Shown one piece after another: positions 1-9,529 of a DNA stretch of 37,018 nt (the first letter of the stretch is position 1; each line of letters begins with the position of its first letter). The position numbers and the translations under genes are program-made. The stretch spans positions 1 through 37,018 of the forward strand of contig NZ_JFCA01000063.1 of the NCBI RefSeq assembly GCF_000612585.1, in the 5' to 3' direction. The notes beneath the pieces were generated by a model. It did no database searches, was not told where the DNA came from, and saw only the letters and a list, made by a program, of their open reading frames with translations. Origin of the DNA: Pseudomonas sp. CHM02. GTDB taxonomy: Bacteria; Pseudomonadota; Gammaproteobacteria; Pseudomonadales; Pseudomonadaceae.

Positions 1-24
1 CACAACAAGCCCGCTCACCACAGG
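1..24. repeat. Half of a REP-type palindrome at the window edge
   Basis: Bases 6-21 (CAAGCCCGCTCACCAC) are identical to the right arm of the long palindrome at 22994-23098. The partner arm would lie left of the window. It sits just past the stop of the minus-strand YkgJ-family gene, a usual place for such elements in Pseudomonas. Confidence 0.6.
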
Positions 25-38
25 GGTTCGGCTGTTGA

Positions 39-473
39 TCAGAACTTGTCGAGGGTCTTGAACTTGGTCTCGCGCACGACTTCCTTCGGTTTATAAGCGC
101 AATACCCTGGGCGCGGTCCGATTTTCGGGTGGTTGCGGCAGGTATCCGGGCGCTTGTCATAAATAGTGCAGAAGCGCGTCTTACGATCCAGGTACAGGCA
201 ATCGTTGTTGCTCATGCGCTGCAGGGTAAAAATCTCGGATTTGGAATTGAAGCGCTCGACGATGCCTTCCTTCTGCAAGCGCTTGGCGATGTTCTTCGGC
301 GGGTCGCCGCGCTCGAACTCGTCGACGATGCCAATGCGGATCAGGTCCTTGATCTTCACTTCGACCGGCAGCGTGCAGCAACTGGACACGCAGCCACCGC
401 ACATGTGCGCGGAATATTTCTGCCACGTTTCAAGACGGTCGAGTTCCGCGGCGGCGATCAATTGAGGCTTCAT
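39..473 (-). CDS. YkgJ-family cysteine cluster protein
   Basis: Small cytoplasmic protein of 144 aa with the cysteine pattern of the YkgJ/CxxCxxCC family (putative zinc- or Fe-S-chelating). Seen: a CGGCVSSCC cluster near residues 25-33, then NDCLYLD, a Cys in RFCTIYDKRPDTCR, and a last Cys in GYCAYKP; eight cysteines in all. The family has no firmly assigned reaction, and I assign none. There is no signal peptide or membrane segment. The start is the ATG at 471-473; its Shine-Dalgarno is weak (TTGGAA region). It is transcribed away from glgP across a 239-bp divergent gap in which I see no convincing operator. Family assignment is fairly sure; biological role unknown. Confidence 0.85.
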   Translation of the reverse strand: MKPQLIAAAELDRLETWQKYSAHMCGGCVSSCCTLPVEVKIKDLIRIGIVDEFERGDPPKNIAKRLQKEGIVERFNSKSEIFTLQRMSNNDCLYLDRKTRFCTIYDKRPDTCRNHPKIGPRPGYCAYKPKEVVRETKFKTLDKF

Positions 474-712
474 CAGGGTTCCAAAGGTGGGGCTGTATCC
501 GGGCGCGCGATCATACCGGGATTGGTGAATTTTTGAACAATAATTTCGGGGTTTCAGCTCAAAGGTTTGCGCTTGGGCTGATCGGGCACGACCCCTGCAT
601 CTAATTCACGCAAAGGTGAATGAGTTAAAAAACTGCCGAACCAGAGCGTCTACCGTCTGTCAGACCGTCTAGGCTCTAGCAACTCCTTCTATCTCGCCCG
701 AGGTCGCAATTG

Positions 713-3163
713 ATGTCTCAGGAACCACTTGCACGAGAAGCAGAGGTAGCCGCATTTCGCGATGCCGTCTTGACCAAACTCACCTACGCGGTGGGCAAGG
801 ACCCGGATCACGCCTTCGACCACGACTGGTTCGAAGCCATCGCCCTGGCCGCCCGCGACCAGATGGTCGACCACTGGATGGACCATACGCGGCGTATCTA
901 CCGCAAAGGCCAGAAACGGGTGTACTACCTTTCCCTGGAATTCCTGATCGGCCGCTTGCTCTACGACAGCCTGAGCAACCTGGGCGTGCTGGAGATTGCG
1001 CGCGAAGCCTTGTCCGAGCTGGGCGTCGACCTGGAGCGCATCCGCCTGCTGGAGCCCGACGCGGCGCTCGGCAACGGCGGCCTGGGCCGTTTGGCGGCGT
1101 GCTTCATGGAAAGCATGTCGACCCTGGGCATTGCCGGCCATGGGTATGGCATTCGTTATGAGCACGGCTTGTTCCGCCAGGCGATTGTCGATGGCTGGCA
1201 GCAGGAGCAGACCGAACGCTGGCTGGATTTCGGCAACCCGTGGGAGTTCGAGCGGGCCGAAGTGATTTACCCGATCGGCTTTGGCGGCAGCGTCGAAACC
1301 CTCGCGGATGCCTCCGGCAAGATGATCCAGGTGTGGTCGCCCAACGAAACCGTCAGGGCGGTGGCCTATGACACGCCGGTGGTCGGTTGGCGCGGTGCCA
1401 GCGTCAACACCTTGCGCCTGTGGCGTGCGCGGGCCGTAGAAGATTTGCACCTGGAGCGCTTCAACGCCGGTGACCACCTTGGCGCCGTCGCCGAAGTGGC
1501 CCGCGCCGAAAGCATCTCCCGAGTGCTTTACCCGGCCGACAGCACCGAAGCGGGGCAGGAACTGCGCCTGCGCCAGGAGTATTTCTTCGTATCCGCCTCG
1601 CTGCAGGACCTGCTGCGACGCCACAAGAACATGCACGGCTCGGTGTTGAGCCTGGGCGAGCACGCTGCGATCCAGCTCAACGACACCCACCCGTCCATCG
1701 CCGTGGCCGAGCTGATGCGCCAGTTGGTCGACCTGCACGATATTCCCTGGGACGCCGCGTGGGACGTGACCGTCGAAACCCTGTCGTACACCAACCACAC
1801 CCTGCTGCCCGAAGCGCTGGAAACCTGGCCGGTCGGCCTGATGGAACGCATGCTGCCTCGGCACATGCAGATCATCTACCTGATCAACGCCCAGCACATC
1901 GACTCGCTGCGCGCCAAAGGCATCCACGACTTTGACGTACTGCGCGCCGTGTCACTGATCGAAGAAGACAACGGCCGCCGCGTGCGCATGGGCAACCTGG
2001 CGTTCCTCGGTTCCCACAGCGTCAACGGTGTGTCCGGCCTGCATACCCAGCTGATGCGCAGCACCGTGTTCTCCGAGCTGCACAAGCTGTACCCGGAGCG
2101 TATCAACAACAAAACCAACGGCATCACTTTCCGCCGCTGGTTGTACCAGGCCAACCCGAAGCTCACGTCCATGCTGGTGGAAGCGCTCGGCCCGGACATT
2201 CTCGACAAGCCCGAAGAGCGGCTGGTGGAGCTTGAGCCGTTTGCCGAAAAACAGACGTTCCGCAAAGCCTTTGCCGAGCAGCGTTTGCACAGTAAGCGGG
2301 CGCTGGCGGACATCATTCATGAGCGCCTGGGCATTGCGGTCAACCCGGCGGCGATGTTCGACGTGCAGGTCAAGCGTATCCACGAATACAAGCGCCAACT
2401 GCTCAACCTGCTGCACACCGTGGCGCTGTACCAGGCGATCCGTGCCGAACCGGGCACCGACTGGGTGCCGCGTGTGAAGATTTTCTCGGGCAAGGCGGCG
2501 GCCAGTTATCACCAGGCCAAGCTGATCATCAAGCTGACCAACGACATCGCGCGTACGGTCAATAACGACCCGACTGTACGTGGTCTGCTCAAGGTGGTGT
2601 TCCTGCCCAACTACAACGTCAGCCTGGCGGAAAGCATCATTCCGGCGGCGGACTTGTCGGAGCAGATCTCCACGGCTGGCTTTGAAGCCTCGGGCACCAG
2701 CAACATGAAGTTCGGCCTGAACGGTGCGCTGACCATCGGCACCATGGACGGCGCCAACGTGGAAATGCACGAACGCGTCGGTGCCGAACATATGTTTATC
2801 TTTGGCCTCAGCGCGCAGCAGGTGGAAGCGCGCAAGCACGCCGGTGAATTCAACGCCGGGGCCGACATTGCAGCGTCCCATCGGTTGAGCGATGTGCTGC
2901 AAGCGATCCGGGGCGGGGTGTTCTCGCCGGATGATCCAGGCCGCTACGTGGGGCTGATCGATGGGTTGATCGATTACGACCGCTTCCTGGTCTGTGCCGA
3001 CTTCGATTCGTACTGGGACGCCCAGGCACGGGTCGAGGCGCATTGGCACGACTCCAAGGCATGGTGGCGTTCGGCGGTGCTGAATACGGCGCGGATGGGT
3101 TGGTTCAGCTCGGATCGGACCATCAGGGAGTACGCGACCGAGATCTGGAAAGCCCTCGACTAA
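713..3163 (+). CDS. glgP: Glycogen/maltodextrin phosphorylase
   Basis: Phosphorolytic removal of terminal glucose from alpha-1,4-glucans, giving glucose-1-phosphate; a PLP enzyme of glycosyltransferase family 35. The product is 816 aa, the normal bacterial length. Seen: the N-terminal GNGGLGRLAACF segment, NDTHPSIAVAELMR mid-protein, VKRIHEYKRQ, and the PLP-lysine region EASGTSNMKFGLNGALTIGT followed by MDGANVE near the C terminus. I take the ATG at 713; an in-frame TTG lies directly before it at 710. No other glg genes are next to it; the neighbours are the YkgJ-like gene (divergent) and, downstream, a DUF2339 membrane protein. Central-carbon gene fbp lies 5 kb further on. Identity is secure. 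Confidence 0.96.
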   Translation: MSQEPLAREAEVAAFRDAVLTKLTYAVGKDPDHAFDHDWFEAIALAARDQMVDHWMDHTRRIYRKGQKRVYYLSLEFLIGRLLYDSLSNLGVLEIAREALSELGVDLERIRLLEPDAALGNGGLGRLAACFMESMSTLGIAGHGYGIRYEHGLFRQAIVDGWQQEQTERWLDFGNPWEFERAEVIYPIGFGGSVETLADASGKMIQVWSPNETVRAVAYDTPVVGWRGASVNTLRLWRARAVEDLHLERFNAGDHLGAVAEVARAESISRVLYPADSTEAGQELRLRQEYFFVSASLQDLLRRHKNMHGSVLSLGEHAAIQLNDTHPSIAVAELMRQLVDLHDIPWDAAWDVTVETLSYTNHTLLPEALETWPVGLMERMLPRHMQIIYLINAQHIDSLRAKGIHDFDVLRAVSLIEEDNGRRVRMGNLAFLGSHSVNGVSGLHTQLMRSTVFSELHKLYPERINNKTNGITFRRWLYQANPKLTSMLVEALGPDILDKPEERLVELEPFAEKQTFRKAFAEQRLHSKRALADIIHERLGIAVNPAAMFDVQVKRIHEYKRQLLNLLHTVALYQAIRAEPGTDWVPRVKIFSGKAAASYHQAKLIIKLTNDIARTVNNDPTVRGLLKVVFLPNYNVSLAESIIPAADLSEQISTAGFEASGTSNMKFGLNGALTIGTMDGANVEMHERVGAEHMFIFGLSAQQVEARKHAGEFNAGADIAASHRLSDVLQAIRGGVFSPDDPGRYVGLIDGLIDYDRFLVCADFDSYWDAQARVEAHWHDSKAWWRSAVLNTARMGWFSSDRTIREYATEIWKALD

Positions 3164-3195
3164 ACATCGCTGACCTGAACATGTGTGCGGGTTTG

Positions 3196-3284
3196 TGTGG
3201 GAGCTGGCTAGCCTGCGATAGCATCACCTCGGTGTGACAGATACACCGAGGTGTCTGCATCGCGGGCAAGCCCGGCGCCCACAT
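3196..3284. repeat. REPIN-type palindrome after glgP
   Basis: Outer arms TGTGGGAGC and GCGCCCACA flank a longer imperfect inverted repeat (CTGGCTAGCCTGCGAT against ATCGCGGGCAAGCCCGG). The centre is itself a perfect hairpin: CACCTCGGTGT and ACACCGAGGTG around GACAG. It follows the glgP stop by 32 bp and may end or protect that transcript. Confidence 0.85.
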
Positions 3285-3363
3285 AAGCTTGCTTCCACAT
3301 GGGGTCTGCGTCGATATACTAGGCGCCAGTTTGCCCGCCTCGGGCTGCTTAGGGATATCGACC

Positions 3364-6300
3364 ATGCAATGGATTTTCATGCTGATTGGCCTGGTGCTCG
3401 GCTGGACGCTCGATGAGTCGTTCAGTGATGCGGGTATCGGTGCACTGCTGGGGTTGGGCATTGGCCAGGCGATTCGCCTGGCGAAGCTGTCGGCCCAGGC
3501 GGACCAACAGGCGCGTCAGTTGGAAACCACGCAGAAGTCGCTGATAGCGCTGGGTGAGCGCCTGCGGCAACTGGAAGTGCCCGCCGCGACGAGCAGTGTC
3601 ATTGTCGAACCGCCAATCCCCGAGCCAACGCCTGTCACCCAGGCGCCCGAGCTTGTCTGGGAATTGCCTGCCGAACTGGAACCCGTCAAGCAGATCGCCG
3701 AGGCGAGCCAGCCGCTGCCGGATGATGTCTGGGCGCCTGCCCCGACGCCGCGTGTTCAAGAGCCCGCAATCCCCCGTGGCCCCAACCTGATCGAACGCGC
3801 CATCAGCGGTGCGCGCAATTGGCTGTTTGGCGGCAACACTGTGCTGCGGGTCGGTGTGGTGTTGCTGTTCCTCGGCCTGGCCTTCCTGCTGCGCTACGCC
3901 ACCGAGGGCATGGTGGTGCCGATTGAGGTGCGTTACGCGGGCGTCGCTGCCGCTGCGTTGGGCCTGCTGGGCCTGGGCTGGTGGCTGCGGCTGCGTAACA
4001 GCAATTACGGCTTGATGTTGCAAGGCACCGGGATCGCGGTGCTGTACCTGACCGTGTTCGCTGCGATGCGCTTGCACCCGCTGATCGACTCCGGTGCGGC
4101 GCTTGGCCTGCTGGTGGCCGTCACGGTGTTCTCGGCGATCCTGGCGATTACCCAGGATGCGCTGGGCCTGGCCTGTGCGGCGGCGCTGGGTGGTTTTGCC
4201 GCGCCGATTCTGACTTCCACCGGCGCTGGCAACCACGTGGCGCTGTTCAGTTATTTCGCCCTGCTCAACGCCGGCATCCTGGCGATTGCCTGGTTCAAGG
4301 CCTGGCGCCTGCTCAACCTGATCGGTTTTGTCGGCACTTTTGGGATTGGCTTCGCCTGGGGCATGCGCTCCTACACGCCGGAACTGCTGTGGAGTACCGA
4401 ACCGTTCCTGATGCTGTTTTTCCTGATGTACCTGGCCATCGGCCTGCTGTTCGCCCGGCGTAAATTGCTCGAGATGCGCGACGCGCCCGAGGATGATAGC
4501 CGTGGTGCACTGCTGCGCTGGTCGGCGGCCAAGGGCGATTATGTCGACGGCAGCATGCTGTTCGGCCCGCCGCTGGTGGGCTTCGGTCTGCAGTTTGCCC
4601 TGGTCGAGCACCTGGAATTTGCCGCGGCGTTCAGCGCCTTGGGCCTGGGCATCATCTACATGGGCCTGGCGCGACTGCTGAGTGGCGGACGCGCCTTGCT
4701 GCTGGCGGAGACCTGCCTGGCCCTGGGCGTGATTTTCGCCAGCCTCGCTATCCCGCTGGGCCTCGATGCGCGTTGGACCGCTGCAGCCTGGGCCGTGGAG
4801 GGCGCCGGGATCTTCTGGCTCGGTTTGCGTCAAAAGCGGCCGCTGGCACGCGCCTTCGGTTTGTTGTTGCAGCTGGGCTCGGCGCTGGCATTCCTCAGTG
4901 AGCTGCGTGTGGGTGAACACACCTTGCTGGATGGCGCACCGTTGGGCGCGCTGCTGCTGGGCGCGGCGTTGCTGTTCAGCTTTGATCAACTGCGCAAGGC
5001 GTCGACCGAGCAGGCGGCGAACTGGGAGCGCCAAGGCCTGCCGGTGCTGGCGAGCCTTGGCTTGAGCTTTTTGTACCTGCTTGCGCCCTTGCTGCTGAAT
5101 ACTCAGGGCACCGCCGTCAGTTGGGCAATCGCCGGTCTGGTGACGCTGTTTATCGGCCTGCGCATCGGCTCGCGTACCTTCCTGTTCACCGCGTTCGCCG
5201 TGCAATTGCTGGGCGGCGCGTTGTTCCTGCTGCGATTGCAAGGTGGCGACGGGGCAGCGGTGTTCAATGCCGGCTGGAGCGGTTTGCTCACGGCGTCGTT
5301 GATTGGCTTGGCCTTGATCGGCGGCATGTTGTTGGCGGCGCGTGACGACATCGTGCGCAGCGATGTTCGACTGCTGCGCGGTTTGTCGGTGGTGCTGTTG
5401 GCGGGCCTCGTATTGATCAACCTTGCGGTGCTGTTCGTGCTGCCGTGGGAAAGTGCCAGCGGCGTGTGGGCGGTCAGTGGTTTGTTGATCATCTGGCTGA
5501 GCCTGTACCTGCAACAGCGGGTCAGTTTCGTGTTTGGTTTGTTGCTGCAATTGGTCGGCGGCGGTTCGTTCCTGCTGGCGGTGCCGGAGTTGCTCGGGCC
5601 GTTGACCAGCGAGGGGCTGCGTCCGTTGGCTCACAGCGGTTTCTGGACGCCGATGGTGCTGGGCCTGGCTGCACTGGTCGGCGCCTGGCGTTTGCAGCGC
5701 GAACCCCATGCGCCGGTGTTTGCCGTGTTGAAGCTGCAACGCCTGTCCGACCTGCTGCTGGTAGGGGGCGCGGCCTGGTGGACGTTGGCGCTGATCGGCG
5801 AAGTGTTGCGGTTTATCCCGCAGGAATTGCAGGGGGCGTTCCTGCTGGGGTGTGCGGCAATGAGCGTCGCGATCTGGACGCTGCTGGCTGCGCGCCTGAA
5901 GTGGGTGTCGCTGGGGGTGTTGTCCACAATGCTGATGCCAGCGGTGGGCGTGGTGTTGCTGGTGTATGGGCATACTTATTACCACCCCGCGGCGGAGTAC
6001 GGCTGGCTGGCGTGGTCGGCGGTATTTGTGGTGCATTTCATCTCGTTGCGACGCCTGGGGGCGATCGTTCCCGCCAAGGCGCTGAGCGTGGCCCACGTAC
6101 TCGGCTGCTGGATGCTGATCGGCATACTGGCGCTGGAGTTGCGCTACGGTCTGCTGAGGTTTTCTGCCGAATACAACGCCTGGCGCTGGCTGGGCTGGGC
6201 GATCCTGCCAAGTCTCTATCTCGTGCTGGCCGCTTCGCCGCGCCGTTGGCCATGGCCGATGTCGGCGTACCCAAGGGAATATCGAGTGCTGGCGGCGGTG

Positions 6301-6882
6301 CCATTGGCGGTGCTGATGCTCGGTTGGTTCTGGCTGGCGAACAGCTTCAGCGATGGCACGGCCAAGCCGCTGCCCTATGTGCCGCTGGTCAACCCGCTGG
6401 ACCTGGGCCTGCTGTTCGCACTGCTGGGCGTGTATTTGTGCGCGCGAAGTGTCGCGCCGCTACGGGGGCCGCGTGCCGAACTGATCGCCCAAGGTGTCGC
6501 GGGTGTCTCGTTGTTTGCCTTCTTTACCGCACTGGTGATGCGCACTGCCCACCATTGGGGCGGCGTGCCGTTTCAACTGGATGCGTTGCTGGAGTCCATG
6601 CTGGTGCAGGCGGGCCTGTCGATCATCTGGACCTTGATCGCCCTCGGCCTGATGATCGGCGGCCATCTGCGCCATCGCCGCGAAGTGTGGTTGATCGGCG
6701 CCGCGCTGATTGCCGTGGTCGTAGCCAAACTGTTCTTTGTCGAACTGAGCAACCGCGGCGGCTTGGCGCGGATCGTATCGTTTATTGGCGTGGGTGGGTT
6801 GCTGCTGGTGGTGGGCTACTTCGCACCGCTGCCGCCCAAGCGCGCCGAACCGGTGCTGGACACTGAAGGAGCATCCTCTTGA
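3364..6882 (+). CDS. Giant multi-spanning DUF2339 inner-membrane protein
   Basis: Uncharacterised membrane protein of 1172 aa matching the DUF2339 type. Seen: a hydrophobic N terminus (MQWIFMLIGLVLGW), a short coiled-coil-like stretch around residues 36-73 (AKLSAQADQQARQLE...), a Pro/Glu-rich linker to about residue 150, then from about residue 160 to the C terminus an almost unbroken series of hydrophobic segments, roughly 30 by eye. I start at the ATG at 3364 (TAGGGAT upstream) rather than an in-frame start at 3289, because the upstream codons run into the region after the palindrome and have no good ribosome site. The stop overlaps the start of the DUF3999 gene by 3 bases (TTGA), so the two are translationally coupled and probably act together. 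Substrate and reaction unknown; the topology would suit a transporter, flippase or lipid-linked glycan-handling protein, but no catalytic motif is obvious. Confidence 0.85.
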   Translation: MQWIFMLIGLVLGWTLDESFSDAGIGALLGLGIGQAIRLAKLSAQADQQARQLETTQKSLIALGERLRQLEVPAATSSVIVEPPIPEPTPVTQAPELVWELPAELEPVKQIAEASQPLPDDVWAPAPTPRVQEPAIPRGPNLIERAISGARNWLFGGNTVLRVGVVLLFLGLAFLLRYATEGMVVPIEVRYAGVAAAALGLLGLGWWLRLRNSNYGLMLQGTGIAVLYLTVFAAMRLHPLIDSGAALGLLVAVTVFSAILAITQDALGLACAAALGGFAAPILTSTGAGNHVALFSYFALLNAGILAIAWFKAWRLLNLIGFVGTFGIGFAWGMRSYTPELLWSTEPFLMLFFLMYLAIGLLFARRKLLEMRDAPEDDSRGALLRWSAAKGDYVDGSMLFGPPLVGFGLQFALVEHLEFAAAFSALGLGIIYMGLARLLSGGRALLLAETCLALGVIFASLAIPLGLDARWTAAAWAVEGAGIFWLGLRQKRPLARAFGLLLQLGSALAFLSELRVGEHTLLDGAPLGALLLGAALLFSFDQLRKASTEQAANWERQGLPVLASLGLSFLYLLAPLLLNTQGTAVSWAIAGLVTLFIGLRIGSRTFLFTAFAVQLLGGALFLLRLQGGDGAAVFNAGWSGLLTASLIGLALIGGMLLAARDDIVRSDVRLLRGLSVVLLAGLVLINLAVLFVLPWESASGVWAVSGLLIIWLSLYLQQRVSFVFGLLLQLVGGGSFLLAVPELLGPLTSEGLRPLAHSGFWTPMVLGLAALVGAWRLQREPHAPVFAVLKLQRLSDLLLVGGAAWWTLALIGEVLRFIPQELQGAFLLGCAAMSVAIWTLLAARLKWVSLGVLSTMLMPAVGVVLLVYGHTYYHPAAEYGWLAWSAVFVVHFISLRRLGAIVPAKALSVAHVLGCWMLIGILALELRYGLLRFSAEYNAWRWLGWAILPSLYLVLAASPRRWPWPMSAYPREYRVLAAVPLAVLMLGWFWLANSFSDGTAKPLPYVPLVNPLDLGLLFALLGVYLCARSVAPLRGPRAELIAQGVAGVSLFAFFTALVMRTAHHWGGVPFQLDALLESMLVQAGLSIIWTLIALGLMIGGHLRHRREVWLIGAALIAVVVAKLFFVELSNRGGLARIVSFIGVGGLLLVVGYFAPLPPKRAEPVLDTEGASS

Positions 6883-8234
6883 TCGTTAAGTTGAGCGTGG
6901 CTGTGCTGGGCTTGTGTACGACCTTGTCCGTGTGGGCGCAGGAAACGCCTGCCGATTTCACCACCCACGTGCCACTGACCGTCAGCGGCAGCGGCCCCTG
7001 GTACCGCCTGGAGCTGCCGTTGGCCGTGCAATTGAACGCGCGCCAGGCCGACCTGGGCGACGTGCGCGTGTTCAATGCCGCCGGTGAGCCCCAGGCCTAC
7101 GCGCTGTCGCGTCAAACCGCACAGCGCACCGAGAGTCGCACTGTCACCGACGTGAAGTGGTTCCCACTGTACGCCGCCGATACCCAGCAAGCCTTGCCCG
7201 ACGTGGTGATGAAAGCCACCACCGCCGGCACCCTGGTGGAAATCAAACCGTCCACCGCCCCCAAGCCCGGCAAGCAAGTGCTGCGTGGCTGGGTGTTGGA
7301 CGCCAGTGCAATCAAGGCTCCGCTGCAGCAACTGAGCCTGGACTGGAGCCGCGAGCAGGAGGGCTTCCAGCGTTTCAGCATTGAGGCCAGTGATGACTTG
7401 CAGCACTGGCAAGCCTGGGGCGATGGGCAGGTGGCGCGCTTGTCATTTGCCGATGAACGGGTCGAGCAGCATGACGTGAGCCTGCCTGGGCAATCGGCGC
7501 GTTACCTGCGGCTTGTATGGCAGGGCCAGGCGGCGCCGTTGCTGACTTTGGCCAAGCTGGAGAGCGCCACCAGCAGCAGCCTGCCGATGCCGTTGGTGTG
7601 GTCGCAAGCGTTTCCGGGGGAGCGGCTCAAGGCGGGAGAGTACAGCTGGCAATTGCCGACGGGGCTGAATGTCGAACGCTTGCAGGTCGAGTTGAAGCAG
7701 CCCAACACGCTGGCGCCCGTGACATTGTCGGGTCGAAGTGACGTCAAGCAAACGTGGCAGCCGTTGAGCAATGGCCTGTTGTACCGCCTGAGCCAGAACG
7801 GCAAGGACGTGGTGCAGGATCAATTGCAGTTGCCGGGCCAGACGCTCGTTCAGTTGAAGATGCAGGTGGACGAGCGGGGCGGCGGCCTGGGCGTCGAGGC
7901 ACCCGCGTTGCGCGTGGCCGTGCGGGCCACCCAATTGGTGTTCCTGGCGCGGGGTGAGCCGCCGTTCACCCTGGCGCTGGGGAATGCGTCCGTGAAAGGG
8001 GCGAACTTGCCGCTGTCGACGCTGATCCCCGATTACCGTGCCGAGCGTCTGAAAACGTTGGGCCAGGCCACTTTGGCGGGGGAGATCGCGGTCAAACCGC
8101 CTGCCATTGCCGCGTTGCCCGACACCGGCCCCGACTGGAAGAAACTCGGCCTGTGGGCCGTGTTGCTGCTCGGCGTGGCGGCCCTGGGCGCCATGGCCTA
8201 CAGTTTGCTGCGCAAGCCACCGGTGGCACGTTAA
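6879..8234 (+). CDS. DUF3999 periplasmic protein with C-terminal membrane anchor
   Basis: Uncharacterised 451-aa protein of the DUF3999 type. Seen: a signal peptide ending SVWA before QETPADF; a long beta-rich periplasmic part; near residues 160-215 a stretch (FSIEASDDLQHWQAW ... ARYLRLVW) that resembles the F5/8-type C (discoidin, galactose-binding-like) fold; and a C-terminal transmembrane helix (LWAVLLLGVAALGAMAYSLL) followed by basic residues. The start is a TTG at 6879, with AAGGAG at 6866-6871, seven bases away; no ATG is nearby. It overlaps the stop of the DUF2339 gene, implying coupled translation and a partnership. Inference: the periplasmic domain may bind a glycan or other envelope ligand. 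The discoidin resemblance is by eye and unproven. Confidence 0.82.
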   Translation: MIVKLSVAVLGLCTTLSVWAQETPADFTTHVPLTVSGSGPWYRLELPLAVQLNARQADLGDVRVFNAAGEPQAYALSRQTAQRTESRTVTDVKWFPLYAADTQQALPDVVMKATTAGTLVEIKPSTAPKPGKQVLRGWVLDASAIKAPLQQLSLDWSREQEGFQRFSIEASDDLQHWQAWGDGQVARLSFADERVEQHDVSLPGQSARYLRLVWQGQAAPLLTLAKLESATSSSLPMPLVWSQAFPGERLKAGEYSWQLPTGLNVERLQVELKQPNTLAPVTLSGRSDVKQTWQPLSNGLLYRLSQNGKDVVQDQLQLPGQTLVQLKMQVDERGGGLGVEAPALRVAVRATQLVFLARGEPPFTLALGNASVKGANLPLSTLIPDYRAERLKTLGQATLAGEIAVKPPAIAALPDTGPDWKKLGLWAVLLLGVAALGAMAYSLLRKPPVAR

Positions 8235-8342
8235 ATAAAGTCCATGAACTCTATTGGGTTTAAATCCTCTGATAGGAGGAAATACGCCCCGACTCGCGTT
8301 AAACTGCGCGGGTTTTTAGCCCCCCATTTTCCGGAGCCTTCC

Positions 8343-9353
8343 ATGTCCCGCGTTACCCTGAGTCGCTATTTGATCGAGCAGACCCGCAGCAACAACACGC
8401 CTGCCGATCTGCGCTTCCTTATCGAAGTGGTGGCGCGTGCTTGCAAGGAAATCAGCCACGCCGTGTCCAAAGGCGCGCTGGGTGGTGTCCTGGGCAGCAT
8501 GGGCACTGAAAACGTCCAAGGCGAAGTGCAGAAGAAACTCGACGTGCTCTCCAACGAGATCCTGCTCGAAGCCAACGAATGGGGCGGTCACCTGGCCGGC
8601 ATGGCGTCCGAAGAAATGGACAACGCCTACCAGATCCCGGGCAAATACCCGAAAGGCGCCTACCTGCTGGTATTCGATCCACTGGACGGCTCGTCCAACA
8701 TCGACATCAACGCACCGGTCGGCACCATCTTCTCGGTGCTGCGTTGCCCGAACGAATACCTGAGCCAGAACGAAGCCCTGAACGAAAAGGCCTTCCTGCA
8801 GCCAGGCACCGAGCAGGTCGCTGCCGGCTACGCCATCTACGGCCCGCAGACCATGCTGGTGCTGACCCTGGGCGACGGCGTCAAGGGCTTCACCCTGGAC
8901 CGCGAAATGGGCAGCTTCGTACTGACCCACGAAGACATCTCCATTCCTGCTTCCACCCAGGAATTCGCGATCAACATGTCCAACCAGCGTCACTGGGAAG
9001 AACCGGTGAAGCGCTACGTCAACGAGCTGATGGAAGGCGAAGAAGGCCCGTTGAAGAAGAACTTCAACATGCGCTGGGTTGCCGCGATGGTAGCCGACGT
9101 GCACCGTATCCTGACCCGTGGCGGCCTGTTCATGTACCCACGCGACAGCCGCGAGCCGTCCAAGCCGGGCAAACTGCGCCTGATGTACGAAGCCAACCCG
9201 ATGTCGTTCCTGGTTGAACAGGCAGGCGGTGCGTCCACCGACGGCCACCAGCGCATCCTCGACATCCAGCCGGAAGGCCTGCACCAGCGTGTGGCGGTGT
9301 TCCTGGGTTCGAAGGAAGAAGTTGAGCGTGTGACGGCTTACCACAAGAAGTAA
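8343..9353 (+). CDS. fbp: Class I fructose-1,6-bisphosphatase
   Basis: Hydrolyses fructose-1,6-bisphosphate to fructose-6-phosphate, the committed gluconeogenic step, in the cytoplasm; needed on substrates such as histidine or other amino acids. The product is 336 aa, typical for class I. Seen: the metal-binding signature DPLDGSSNIDINAPVGT near residues 113-129 and the substrate-binding KLRLMYEANPM motif near residues 276-286, followed by FLVEQAGG. I start at the ATG at 8343 (CCGGAG at 8331-8336) rather than the in-frame ATG at 8244, which would add 33 residues not expected in the family. A strong intrinsic terminator follows. Identity secure. Confidence 0.97.
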   Translation: MSRVTLSRYLIEQTRSNNTPADLRFLIEVVARACKEISHAVSKGALGGVLGSMGTENVQGEVQKKLDVLSNEILLEANEWGGHLAGMASEEMDNAYQIPGKYPKGAYLLVFDPLDGSSNIDINAPVGTIFSVLRCPNEYLSQNEALNEKAFLQPGTEQVAAGYAIYGPQTMLVLTLGDGVKGFTLDREMGSFVLTHEDISIPASTQEFAINMSNQRHWEEPVKRYVNELMEGEEGPLKKNFNMRWVAAMVADVHRILTRGGLFMYPRDSREPSKPGKLRLMYEANPMSFLVEQAGGASTDGHQRILDIQPEGLHQRVAVFLGSKEEVERVTAYHKK

Positions 9354-9403
9354 GTCTCTGCGATAAGTGATCGGTGTTGTTGTGAGCCGGTTCACCCTTG
9401 AAG

Positions 9404-9440
9404 AAGCCCCGAAACGTTTCAGCGTTTTCGGGGCTTTTTT
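9404..9440 (+). terminator. Intrinsic terminator of fbp
   Basis: Stem AAGCCCCGAAACG (9404-9416) pairs with CGTTTTCGGGGCTT (9423-9436), with one bulged base, a six-base loop and a run of T from 9435. It lies 50 bp after the fbp stop and before the lipoprotein gene. Confidence 0.92.
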
Positions 9441-9529
9441 GTTTTTGTTCGTCGGGAACCAGACACCTCTTTTCCCTTCTAAGCTTCTGGCAGATACCCA
9501 AGCTGCTTCGTCCCTCCAGGAGTTTTTCC

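Noticed and set aside
3349..6096. 915-codon open frame on the minus strand opposite the DUF2339 gene
   Set aside because: Its translation is rich in Gln, Arg and His with no hydrophobic pattern or motif, as expected from the complement of GC-rich Leu/Ala codons. The plus-strand protein has a clear membrane architecture and a coupled partner.
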